Part shown: positions 1 through 7,366 of the stretch, piece by piece
Layout of the letters: each line of letters opens with the position of its first letter
Numbering within the stretch: position 1 is the stretch's first letter
NCBI GenBank assembly: GCA_900549235.1
Contig: URNT01000014.1
Location: forward strand, 1 to 64,000
Direction: 5' to 3'
DNA: 64,000 nucleotides
From: an uncultured Clostridium sp.
Lineage (GTDB): Bacteria; Bacillota; Clostridia; Lachnospirales; Lachnospiraceae
Notes under the pieces: model-generated
Seen by the model: only the letters and a program-made list of their open reading frames with translations
What the model was told of the DNA's origin: nothing
Databases searched by the model: none
Made by a program: the position numbers and the translations under genes

Positions 1-38
1 TATCATTTTGGTGCAAGCGTAATTTACGAGTAACGTAG

Positions 39-278
39 CAATATTTTGCGCTTACGACACATTATCTCATTCAAAACAATCCGGCATTTTCAGAACCGTC
101 GGTTGTAATGCTGGAGCAAATCCGCACGATTGATAAGAAGCGGATTGAAGGTTACCTGGGAAAAGCAACCCAGAGTGAAATGCTTGGTATTGATAAAGCG
201 TTGCTTGCCAGTGTCGCATTACAGCATTTTTGCAGAGATTTGTCAAAAAACAGTGATGCATTACCTGCCAATCCTTAA
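39..278 (+). pseudogene. PemK/MazF-family toxin, C-terminal remnant
   Basis: The frame reads to a TAA at 276-278 and contains VVMLEQIRTIDKKRI followed by YLGK and an AIDKALLASVAL-like helix, the C-terminal half typical of PemK/MazF endoribonuclease toxins of Firmicutes. A stop codon at 36-38 interrupts the same frame upstream. The N-terminal half with its SH3-like core is not visible in any frame of the first 40 bases, so this looks truncated rather than merely cut by the window edge. No antitoxin is seen. The fragment lies just outside the serine recombinase module and may be element cargo or a gene broken by insertion. Family assignment rests on recalled motifs. Confidence 0.6.
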
Positions 279-337
279 GCATAATTCAACTTGTGAAAGC
301 GTAGGCTTGTGGTAAGGAAATGAAGGTGGTGTATAGC

Positions 338-580
338 GTGAATTTGGAAAATATGAAGGATGTGGACATCCGTACAGTGGACAAATCTTCGTTATCCGAG
401 CTGCGTGACATTAAGATAAAGAAAACCGCAGAGAACCGTTTGGATGTCGAAGATCTGCAAAGACAGACACCGAATTTCTACTGTTTTCGGGTGGGAGAAA
501 TAGCGGTTGAGTTCGATTATGCAAGGAACGGAAGGTCGGTAAACGACCTGTTTTCGTTAATGGTTCAGGCGAGCCTGTGA
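338..580 (+). CDS. DUF6870 family small protein
   Basis: Small soluble protein of about 80 residues with the pattern MKDVDIRTVDKSSL near the N-terminus, then a cysteine-containing NFYCFRVGEIAVEFDYA strand segment. I recognise this as DUF6870, which often accompanies mobile elements of Lachnospiraceae; its function is unknown. A GTG at 338 has an AAGGTGG ribosome site at 323-329 and gives a protein starting just before the conserved segment. An in-frame ATG at 320 is the alternative, with a poorer site. It precedes the recombinase genes by about 130 bases, so it may belong to the element's control or excision module, but that is inference. Confidence 0.6.
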   Translation: MNLENMKDVDIRTVDKSSLSELRDIKIKKTAENRLDVEDLQRQTPNFYCFRVGEIAVEFDYARNGRSVNDLFSLMVQASL

Positions 581-611
581 CATCATTGTGTAAATAAGGC
601 ATGGCGGGTAT

Positions 612-676
612 ATTATAAGTGAACCTGTCAGAAAGGTGGCGGACCGACTACCCCTCGGTCTGCCATCGCTTATAAT
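612..676. repeat. Nested inverted repeat upstream of the recombinase genes
   Basis: Two concentric palindromes are visible. The inner arms are GGCGGACCGA (638-647) and TCGGTCTGCC (655-664), pairing with one G-U and a 7-base C-rich loop. The outer arms are ATTATAAGTG (612-621) and CGCTTATAAT (667-676), again with one G-U. There is no T-tract after the inner stem, so a simple terminator is unlikely. It sits between the DUF6870 gene and the first recombinase, where it could be a leader RNA structure, an operator or a recombination site. Confidence 0.6.
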
Positions 677-712
677 AGCCCCCTTTGATAATAACCAAAG
701 GAGTGGATGATT

Positions 713-2386
713 ATGACAAAGAAACCTTTGAAAAAGGTGTATCATGCCTCCATTTACCTGAGATTATCAAAGGAAGATGGAGATGTGACAAGCGGCTCTA
801 AAAATGAGAGCAACAGTATATCAAACCAGAAAAGTCTGGTTATGGATTATTTGAAGGACAAGCATGATATTCAGGTAGTTTCCATTCGGGAAGATGACGG
901 ATACAGCGGCGTTGATTTTAACCGTCCGGGCTTTCAGCTTATGCTGGAGGACATAAAGAAAGGAATCATTGACTGTATCATTGTCAAAGATTTATCCCGG
1001 TTCGGTCGAAACTATATTGAGGTTGGACGTTATCTGGAGAAGCTGTTCCCCATGCTGGGTGTCAGATTCATTGCTGTGAATGACAATTATGACAGTCTGG
1101 AAGTGGATACGGCACATGATATTGTAATGCCGTTTAAGAACCTGATTAACGATTCTTACTGCCGGGATCTCTCAGTCAAAATCAGAAGCCATCTGGCAGT
1201 CAAACGCAAAAACGGCGAATTTATTGGAGCATTTGCCTGTTACGGATACTTAAAAGATCCGGAAAACAAGAACCATCTTGTGATTGATACATACGCCGGA
1301 CCGGTGGTGCAGGATATTTTCCGTATGAAAATCAATGGATACAGTCAGTATAAAATTGCGGATACCCTCAATGAACAGGGAATCCTCTCCCCCATGGAAT
1401 ATAAACGAAGCATTGGCGTTCATTTTGAGACATCTTTTAAGGTAAATACCAAAGCCCTCTGGAGTGCCAAGGCAGTTTCCAGAATATTGACGAACGAAGT
1501 TTATACCGGCGTATTGGTGCAGGGCAAACAGACTACGCCGAACCATAAGGTAAAAGTGCGTCAGGCAGTTGAGGAAAAAGATTGGATCAGAGTGGAAAAT
1601 GCCCATGCCCCGCTGATTGATCCCTGCCTGTTTGAGATTGTACAGACGCTTCTGGAACGGGATACCCGCACTTCTCCAAAGGCTGATTCGGTCTTTCCCC
1701 TCTCCGGTCTTTTGTACTGCGGAGACTGTGGACAGCCCATGGTACGAAAAACAACCACCTATTCCCTGAAAGGTGCCGGAGATTTTCAACCTCAGAAATA
1801 TTCTTACTTTGTCTGCCAGGGACAGAGCAAAGACAAAGCCTGCTCATGGCACAGGATAAGAGAAAAAGAACTTCTGGACACGGTTCTTCTGGCAGTCAAT
1901 CATCATGTGAAAAATGTGCTGAATACGGAAAAAGCTCTAAAAGATATTGATACTGCCCCGTCCGTGCAGTTCCTGATCCAGAAGTATGAAAGCCATATTG
2001 AAAAAAAGGAAACAGAGCTTAAAAAGGCAGAAAAACTGAAGGTTGGAATTTACGAGGACCTGAAAGACGGACTGCTGGACAAAGCTGAATATCTGAAACT
2101 GAAACAGGAATTTGACAGTCGGATTGAAAATGCTTCTGAAGCGATCCGGAGTCTCCGCCAGGAAATATCGGCATTGCAGGAAAATCATTCTGAGCATTAT
2201 GCCTGGATGGATTATTTCAAGGAGTTTGGAGAATTGCAGGAGCTTACACGCTGGGCGGCAGCCATTACTATCAACCGTATTTTGATATTCGAAGATAACC
2301 GTATCAAAATCGTGTTTAACTTTGAAGATGCTTTTATGCAGGCACAGGAGCTTTTAAGAGAACTGGAGGGAAAGGAAGGAGCGTAA
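713..2386 (+). CDS. Large serine recombinase 1 of 3
   Basis: Site-specific recombinase of the large serine (resolvase/invertase) family, cutting and joining DNA through a serine-DNA bond. The N-terminal catalytic domain has YLRLSKEDG with the nucleophile Ser near residue 19 and KDLSRFGRNYIEVGRYLE. A recombinase domain follows at about 165-290, then a zinc ribbon (CGDCGQPM, later VCQG and ACSW) and a coiled-coil tail at about 425-500. The ATG at 713 is chosen over that at 707 because AAAGGAG at 697-703 gives 9-base spacing. The gene is the first of three co-directional recombinases separated by a few bases. All visible catalytic residues are intact, and codon use is A/T-richer than in the chromosome downstream. 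Confidence 0.9.
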   Translation: MTKKPLKKVYHASIYLRLSKEDGDVTSGSKNESNSISNQKSLVMDYLKDKHDIQVVSIREDDGYSGVDFNRPGFQLMLEDIKKGIIDCIIVKDLSRFGRNYIEVGRYLEKLFPMLGVRFIAVNDNYDSLEVDTAHDIVMPFKNLINDSYCRDLSVKIRSHLAVKRKNGEFIGAFACYGYLKDPENKNHLVIDTYAGPVVQDIFRMKINGYSQYKIADTLNEQGILSPMEYKRSIGVHFETSFKVNTKALWSAKAVSRILTNEVYTGVLVQGKQTTPNHKVKVRQAVEEKDWIRVENAHAPLIDPCLFEIVQTLLERDTRTSPKADSVFPLSGLLYCGDCGQPMVRKTTTYSLKGAGDFQPQKYSYFVCQGQSKDKACSWHRIREKELLDTVLLAVNHHVKNVLNTEKALKDIDTAPSVQFLIQKYESHIEKKETELKKAEKLKVGIYEDLKDGLLDKAEYLKLKQEFDSRIENASEAIRSLRQEISALQENHSEHYAWMDYFKEFGELQELTRWAAAITINRILIFEDNRIKIVFNFEDAFMQAQELLRELEGKEGA

Positions 2387-2389
2387 GAT

Positions 2390-4114
2390 ATGGCACGAAA
2401 GAAAAGATTAAATACAGCGGCTGTACTGGGAGCTGAATGTGCTTCTGTTTCGGGAATAACGGAAGATTCAGGTTCGGGCTTTTGCACAGCGGCATATGTC
2501 CGGTTGTCTGTAGAGGACAGCGGAAAGATTGACGGTTACAGTCTGCAAAATCAGGAGGACTTACTTCTGTCCTTTATCAATGAACACAAAGATCTGCATC
2601 TCTATAAGATGTATGTAGATAATGGATTCACAGGAACAAAATTTGAACGTCCTGCTTTTGAAGAAATGATGGAGGATATGAAACAGGGGCGGATCAACTG
2701 CATTGTTGTAAAGGATTTGTCCCGCCTGGGACGAAACTATCTGGAGGCAGGCAATTATCTGGAACAGATTTTCCCGTTTTTCAAGATTCGCTTTATCTCA
2801 ATCACAGACGGTTATGACAGCTTCTCTCCTGATTTTACGGATGAAGCACTGATGATTCCTCTAAAAAATATCATCAATGAGGGATATGCGAAAGACATTT
2901 CCCTGAAGGTATCATCCTCCATAGCGACGAGGAAAAAACAGGGAAAGTTCATGGGGAAATATCCTCCTTACGGATACTTGAAAGATCCGGCGGATAAAAA
3001 CCATCTGATTGTAGATCCGGAAACAAGCCCCGTTGTTCAGAGAATTTTCCAGCTGCGTTCCGAAGGGACTGCATTAGGAGCCATTGCCAAGATTCTGAAT
3101 GGGGAACAGATTTCTTCCCCGACATGTTACCTTCTGGAAAAAGGAATTTCCAAAGAAAGCCGTTTTGCTGAGTCGTTCTGGGACAGAAATATTGTCCGCC
3201 GTATTTTAAAGAACCGGGTTTATCTGGGAATGATCGTGTACGGCAAAGAAGAAACTTCCTTTGCAAAAGGCATCAAACGGCATATCATACCGGAAACAGA
3301 CTGGCAGGTAGCTCAGGGAAGCCATGAACCGATTATCGAAGAAGAACTGTTTTACAGCGTTCAGGAACTCTTGGAACAAAGCAAAAAGGAATTTTATGAA
3401 AAAACAGGGATCAATGAGGACTATCAGCCGGAAAATCTGTTCCGTGGCATTATAAAATGTGCCGATTGTGGTCGGGCGATGAAAATGAGCAAGTTTGTGA
3501 GAACAACCAAATCCGGCGAAAAGAGTTATAGTGCAGTCTACGAATGCGGACGGCATAAAAATTTATATGATTACTCCTGCCCTCAAAAAAGTATTCATAA
3601 GAAAGACTTGGATCGATCTGTGGAAGAAGCAATTCGCTATCATATCCAGTTGTTTCTGAATACAGAACAGGTCATTGCAGAACTGAATAAGAAAGCAACG
3701 GTCAGACAGTCAGCCGCCAATCATCAGGATATGATCAAGCAGAAACAGCGTAGAATCGTAAAGGTTGAGCAGATGTCCTGCGGCATATATGAAGATTATC
3801 AGGATGGACTTCTGAATGAAACAGAATATCTGACCTTAAGAAAGAATTATTCGGAAGAAGTTCTTACACTAACTGAGGAAATTGAACATTTGTTGCAGGA
3901 ACAGGTTCTATATGAGGAAGAATTTCATGTTTCCGGTTCCCTTTCGGAAATCGTTTATCAGTACAAAGAGTTTCCGGTGCTGACTCGTGAAATCATTGAG
4001 GCATTTATTGCAGAAGTTCAGGTACATACAGACAGCAGGCTGACCATCCGCTTCCGCTTTGAGGACGAATTTGAGAAATTGCAGCAACTTGCAGAAGTGC
4101 GAAAGGGGGCGTAA
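2390..4114 (+). CDS. Large serine recombinase 2 of 3
   Basis: Second large serine recombinase, 574 residues. It has an N-terminal extension of about 30 residues before the catalytic YVRLSVEDSG motif (Ser40), then KDLSRLGRNYLEAGNYLE, a recombinase domain, a zinc ribbon with CADCGRAM and later YECGRH and SCPQ, and a coiled coil. The start lies 3 bases after the previous stop, with GGAAGGAG overlapping the end of that gene, so translation is probably coupled. It clearly differs in sequence from its two neighbours, so the array is a set of old paralogs rather than a recent duplication. It probably acts with the neighbours in integration or excision of the host element; division of labour cannot be read from sequence. 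Confidence 0.9.
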   Translation: MARKKRLNTAAVLGAECASVSGITEDSGSGFCTAAYVRLSVEDSGKIDGYSLQNQEDLLLSFINEHKDLHLYKMYVDNGFTGTKFERPAFEEMMEDMKQGRINCIVVKDLSRLGRNYLEAGNYLEQIFPFFKIRFISITDGYDSFSPDFTDEALMIPLKNIINEGYAKDISLKVSSSIATRKKQGKFMGKYPPYGYLKDPADKNHLIVDPETSPVVQRIFQLRSEGTALGAIAKILNGEQISSPTCYLLEKGISKESRFAESFWDRNIVRRILKNRVYLGMIVYGKEETSFAKGIKRHIIPETDWQVAQGSHEPIIEEELFYSVQELLEQSKKEFYEKTGINEDYQPENLFRGIIKCADCGRAMKMSKFVRTTKSGEKSYSAVYECGRHKNLYDYSCPQKSIHKKDLDRSVEEAIRYHIQLFLNTEQVIAELNKKATVRQSAANHQDMIKQKQRRIVKVEQMSCGIYEDYQDGLLNETEYLTLRKNYSEEVLTLTEEIEHLLQEQVLYEEEFHVSGSLSEIVYQYKEFPVLTREIIEAFIAEVQVHTDSRLTIRFRFEDEFEKLQQLAEVRKGA

Positions 4115-4117
4115 CTC

Positions 4118-5692
4118 ATGGAAAACAAACCTTATGTTGTGGCACTTTACACTCGAATGTCCAAGGAAGATGATGATGTTGGGCTTTATGGAAACAAAGA
4201 AGAAAGCAACAGCATTACCAATCAGCATATGCTTCTGTATGAGTATCTCAAAACACATCCGGAATTTCAGGGATATGAAGTGAAGGAGTTTTGTGATGAC
4301 GGTTTCAGCGGTAAACGTATAGACCGGCCGCAGTTCAATGAAATGCTGGATCTTGTGCGAAAGGGGGAAATCAACTGTATTATTGTGAAAGACTTTTCCC
4401 GCTTTTGCAGGGACTATATTGAAATCGGGAACTATCTGGAACAGCTCTTTCCGTTCCTGGGCATCCGTTTCATAGCAGTCACAGACAACTATGACAGCAA
4501 AGACAGCGGAACTGAAACTGCCGGTCTGGAAGTGGCGTTTAAGAATTTCATTGCTGACTTTTACAGCAGAGATACTTCCAAGAAGCTTCGCAGTACCCAC
4601 AGTGAAATGGCAAGGGAAGGAAAATTTGCCAGTGCAAATGCCCCCTACGGCTATCTGAAATCCCCGGAGGACAAGCACAAACTGATTGTGGATGAAGAAG
4701 CCGCCCCGGTGGTCAGAAAGATTTTTGAACTGAAACTTGCCGGTCTGTCTGCTCTGAAAATCACAAAGATGCTGAATGAATCCGGAGTTCCCTCTCCGGC
4801 ACAGTACGCACTTCAGAAAAAACGGGGAATGGACTGGAGAAGAAAAAACAGCATTTCCGGTTGGGATTCCACAAAAGTAGTCGGTATTCTGAAGGATGAA
4901 CGCTATGCCGGAAACATGGTTTCTCTCAAGCGGACGCTGAAAGGAATTTACGGCAAGGATACGCCGGTCGAGAAAGAAAACTGGATCAGGGTTGAGAATA
5001 CCCATGAAGGGATTGTATCTTATGAAGATTTTCTCAGGGTACAGGAAACCTTCAAGGTATATCAGAAGCGACAGCCAAAGGAAATTGACCGCACCAATGC
5101 GTTTGAGTGTGCTCATTGTGGCAGAAAGCTGTCATACAGCAAAGACCGCAAGAAGCTGATCTGCCGATATGGAGAAGTCAATCCCCAGGCGGTATGCAGC
5201 AATGCAGCCTACTCTGACAAGAAACTGCGGGGAGCAGTCATGGCGGCTTTACAGTGGCATTTTGAACAGTTCCTTCATTGGGAGGAACTTCAAAAGACGC
5301 AGCAGGAAAAAGAAGAAGCTGACCTTGACACCTCTCTGTATGAACGATCAATCGCAAACCTTGAGAAAAAGAAAACCTGCCTTTATGAGAAATACCGGGA
5401 AGGTGATCTCACAAGGGACGAGTATATGAAACAGCGAAGTAAAATCAATACAGAAGTTGAGGAATTGCAAAGCAAAGTTCAGGCGATTGAGGCAAGGCGT
5501 ATGATAAAGAAGAATGGCAATGCAAGAGTTGACCTTCTATCTGAACTGATTCATCAGTATCAGGATGTGAAAACCTTTACCAAGGAGCTGGAACGCATTT
5601 TCGTGGAACAAGTTCTGGTGTACGATGCAGAGCATATCAAAATCAAATGGAAGTTTGATGATGTGTTTGCGGCATTGCTGGGAAATGAGTAA
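4118..5692 (+). CDS. Large serine recombinase 3 of 3
   Basis: Third recombinase, 524 residues, again 3 bases after the previous stop with AAAGGGGGCG as ribosome site. The nucleophile Ser15 lies in LYTRMSKEDDD, followed by KDFSRFCRDYIEIGNYLE, a recombinase domain at about 155-280, a zinc ribbon (CAHCGRKL, later ICRY and VCSN) and a long coiled coil at about 400-470. The glycine of the common SRFGR motif is cysteine here. The gene ends at the likely edge of the mobile element: base composition changes at once after its stop. This position at an element end fits a recombination module, with the attachment site presumably close to 5690-5740. Confidence 0.9.
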   Translation: MENKPYVVALYTRMSKEDDDVGLYGNKEESNSITNQHMLLYEYLKTHPEFQGYEVKEFCDDGFSGKRIDRPQFNEMLDLVRKGEINCIIVKDFSRFCRDYIEIGNYLEQLFPFLGIRFIAVTDNYDSKDSGTETAGLEVAFKNFIADFYSRDTSKKLRSTHSEMAREGKFASANAPYGYLKSPEDKHKLIVDEEAAPVVRKIFELKLAGLSALKITKMLNESGVPSPAQYALQKKRGMDWRRKNSISGWDSTKVVGILKDERYAGNMVSLKRTLKGIYGKDTPVEKENWIRVENTHEGIVSYEDFLRVQETFKVYQKRQPKEIDRTNAFECAHCGRKLSYSKDRKKLICRYGEVNPQAVCSNAAYSDKKLRGAVMAALQWHFEQFLHWEELQKTQQEKEEADLDTSLYERSIANLEKKKTCLYEKYREGDLTRDEYMKQRSKINTEVEELQSKVQAIEARRMIKKNGNARVDLLSELIHQYQDVKTFTKELERIFVEQVLVYDAEHIKIKWKFDDVFAALLGNE

Positions 5693-5699
5693 TCTCCCG

Positions 5700-5909
5700 A
5701 TGGGGATTGCTCAGCCCACTATATTTTTTGTTCCTAACTTGACACCAGCAGACGTCACCGACCGCCTAGAGCACGTCAATCCTTCCCTGGCCGCCAAAGC
5801 CCGCGTCGTTTTAGATGTGAACAAGTCTGAACGCCATATCCGCGGCGGACTGGCGACCAGAGAGAAGTACCAGCACAGGCTGGCGATCTGCAGTAAGGAA
5901 GAAGAATAG
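5700..5909 (+). pseudogene. Unrecognised C-terminal gene remnant at the element edge
   Basis: An open frame of about 70 codons reads TPADVTDRLEHVNPSLAAKA, then a segment with RHIRGGLATREKY, and ends in a charged tail. Its codons are markedly GC-richer than those of the recombinases and match the chromosome that follows. The ATG at 5700 has no convincing ribosome site, and the frame continues upstream into the recombinase gene, so this looks like the 3' part of a gene split by the element. I do not recognise the family. It could instead be a short accessory gene. Confidence 0.4.
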
Positions 5910-5928
5910 AAGATGATAAGCCCGACAA

Positions 5929-5966
5929 AAGCGGCAGCATCCTTATCAATGAGGAGGCTGCCGCTT
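5929..5966 (+). terminator. Perfect 10-bp hairpin, possible terminator
   Basis: AAGCGGCAGC (5929-5938) and GCTGCCGCTT (5957-5966) form a perfect 10-bp stem after the remnant ORF and before the MarR promoter. No T-tract follows directly, so termination is only a guess. Confidence 0.4.
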
Positions 5967-6026
5967 GCCTGTTATAATCCGCTTTTCCCGCCCGCCCCCA
6001 AAAAAACACCACAAAAAAACTCCCTC

Positions 6027-6073
6027 TTGACATATGTCCGAAATCGGATATAATAAAAATGTACGAAATCGGA
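6027..6073 (+). promoter_or_regulatory. Sigma-A promoter with overlapping MarR-type operator
   Basis: TTGACA at 6027-6032 and TATAAT at 6049-6054 are 16 bases apart. The spacer contains the perfect palindrome TCCGAAATCGGA (6037-6048), and its half CGAAATCGGA recurs at 6064-6073 just downstream of the -10. A palindrome inside the promoter and a second copy before the ribosome site fit autorepression by the MarR protein encoded next. Confidence 0.8.
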
Positions 6074-6088
6074 CAAGGAGGCGAATGG

Positions 6089-6517
6089 ATGCACTGTTTA
6101 AAAGCGGCAGAATATATCTATCTGGAAGGTGAGATCAATTCCTTTTACCATGAAGCGGCGGTGAAGATGGGGGTTTCAGATAGTGTGATGAATATTTTAT
6201 ATGTTATTTGTGAGAAGGGAGACCGGTGCCTTCAAAGCGAAATAAGCAAGCTGACCGGTATCAGCCGGCAGACGATCAATTCCGCGATCCGAAAGCTGGA
6301 AAAGGACGGAATTGTGTACCTTGAGCAGGGGCAGGGGAGAAATACGATTGTCTGTCTGACTGAACAGGGAAAAACATACGCGGCAGAGAAGATTTACCCG
6401 TTGTTTGAGATCGAGAATAAAATTTGGAATGAGTGGACAGCCGAAGAGCAGCAGCAGTATTTAGCGCTTACGAGAAAATATCGTGACGGATTGAAAAAAT
6501 ACATGAATATGTATTAA
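6089..6517 (+). CDS. MarR-family transcriptional regulator
   Basis: A 142-residue winged-helix regulator. The N-terminal helix (about 1-35) and C-terminal helices (about 110-142) would form the dimer interface; the reading head lies at about 50-100 with SEISKLTGISRQTINSAIRK and the wing containing EQGQGRN. The start at 6089 has AAGGAGG at 6075-6081; an upstream in-frame ATG at 6059 lies inside the operator copy and is unlikely. The strong promoter with a palindrome in its spacer suggests autorepression. The next gene, RNHCP, follows after about 30 bases and may be cotranscribed. The ligand cannot be inferred. Confidence 0.85.
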   Translation: MHCLKAAEYIYLEGEINSFYHEAAVKMGVSDSVMNILYVICEKGDRCLQSEISKLTGISRQTINSAIRKLEKDGIVYLEQGQGRNTIVCLTEQGKTYAAEKIYPLFEIENKIWNEWTAEEQQQYLALTRKYRDGLKKYMNMY

Positions 6518-6546
6518 AGGCAGGCTGTCCTTTAAGGAGAACAGCA

Positions 6547-6972
6547 ATGAACAGAGAGAATAAGAGAAAACAATTTGAAAAAGGCTACTATAAAATCCAT
6601 AGATGTAATGACAGCTTTACCTGTAAGGTATGCGGAAGGCCGGTTGTATCAGCCGGAGCGGGAAGCGGCCACCGCAATCACTGCCCCAACTGCCTCAGCA
6701 GCCTGCATCTGGACATAGAACCGGGAGACAGGGAAGCCGACTGCGGCGGGATCATGGATCCAGTGGGCGTATGGGTGCGTAAAAATGGAGAATGGGCGGT
6801 GATCCACCGGTGCCGCAGATGCGGGCATTTAAGCTCAAACCGGGTAGCAGCGGACGATAATCCCATGAAGCTGATGTCGATTGCCATGAGACCCCTGTCC
6901 CAGCCGCCATTTCCCTTAGAACGCATTGAAGAAATGACAGCCTTGATGGGCGGAGACGGCAGACTGATTTAA
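6547..6972 (+). CDS. RNHCP domain protein
   Basis: A 141-residue zinc-ribbon-like protein with two cysteine pairs: FTCKVCGRPV and GHRNHCPNCL, the second containing the RNHCP signature for which the family is named, plus a third pair RCRRCGHL. The family's biochemical role is unknown; the cysteine spacing suggests zinc binding, possibly to nucleic acid. AAGGAG stands 8 bases before the start. It lies downstream of the MarR gene, with a small TTAAAGG/CCTTTAA stem overlapping the intergenic ribosome site. Recognition of the domain is confident; function is not. Confidence 0.85.
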   Translation: MNRENKRKQFEKGYYKIHRCNDSFTCKVCGRPVVSAGAGSGHRNHCPNCLSSLHLDIEPGDREADCGGIMDPVGVWVRKNGEWAVIHRCRRCGHLSSNRVAADDNPMKLMSIAMRPLSQPPFPLERIEEMTALMGGDGRLI

Positions 6973-6974
6973 TA

Positions 6975-7002
6975 TTGACTTTCCCTCAGCCTAAGGTATA
7001 TA
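6975..7002 (+). promoter_or_regulatory. Candidate sigma-A promoter for the arsR-amidohydrolase pair
   Basis: TTGACT (6975-6980) and TATATA (6997-7002) are separated by 16 bases and lie about 35 bases upstream of the ArsR-type gene. Confidence 0.5.
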
Positions 7003-7036
7003 TTTACATCAATGCAAACAGATTTGAGGTGAGTAT

Positions 7037-7363
7037 ATGAAACACGAATACGAAGAAAAAGCAAGGGTATTCAAAGCCTTATCTGATGAACGCCGGCTCC
7101 GCATTTTAGAGCTGCTGCATCAGGGTGAAAAATGCACCTGCGTATTGACAGAGGAGATCGGTATGCCCCAGTCATCCCTTTCCTATCATATGAAGATCCT
7201 CTGTGAAGCCGGGCTTGTAGCAGGACGTGAGGATGGAAAGTGGACTCATTACCAGATCAGCAGACAGGGCGGTGAAATGGCCTTTGCCATGCTGAGGGAG
7301 ATCCTTGGCGTAAAGGATGAAGCAGCTGCGGCTGATAAGACTTATATTAGCGGAGGGAGATAG
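7037..7363 (+). CDS. ArsR/SmtB-family regulator with CxC pair
   Basis: A 108-residue winged-helix repressor. The N-terminal helix holds FKALSDERRLRILELL, the typical ArsR start, followed by GEKCTCVLTEEIGMPQSSLS containing the recognition helix. The CTC pair sits where the arsenite-sensing ArsR proteins carry their CxC thiols in helix 3, so metal or thiol sensing is possible. GAGGTGAG precedes the start. The stop is 3 bases before the amidohydrolase start, so the two form an operon. No arsenic resistance gene is adjacent, which makes classic arsenic control doubtful. Confidence 0.85.
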   Translation: MKHEYEEKARVFKALSDERRLRILELLHQGEKCTCVLTEEIGMPQSSLSYHMKILCEAGLVAGREDGKWTHYQISRQGGEMAFAMLREILGVKDEAAAADKTYISGGR

Positions 7364-7366
7364 ATT

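Noticed and set aside
1..38. Inverted-looking GCGTAA/TTACG motifs at the window start as an att site
   Set aside because: The repeats are too short and the left flank is not in the window, so no boundary can be drawn.
3908..5116. A 402-codon open frame on the minus strand
   Set aside because: It lies wholly antisense to the recombinase 2 and 3 genes, which have clear family motifs; the translation shows no recognisable domain and there is no ribosome site.
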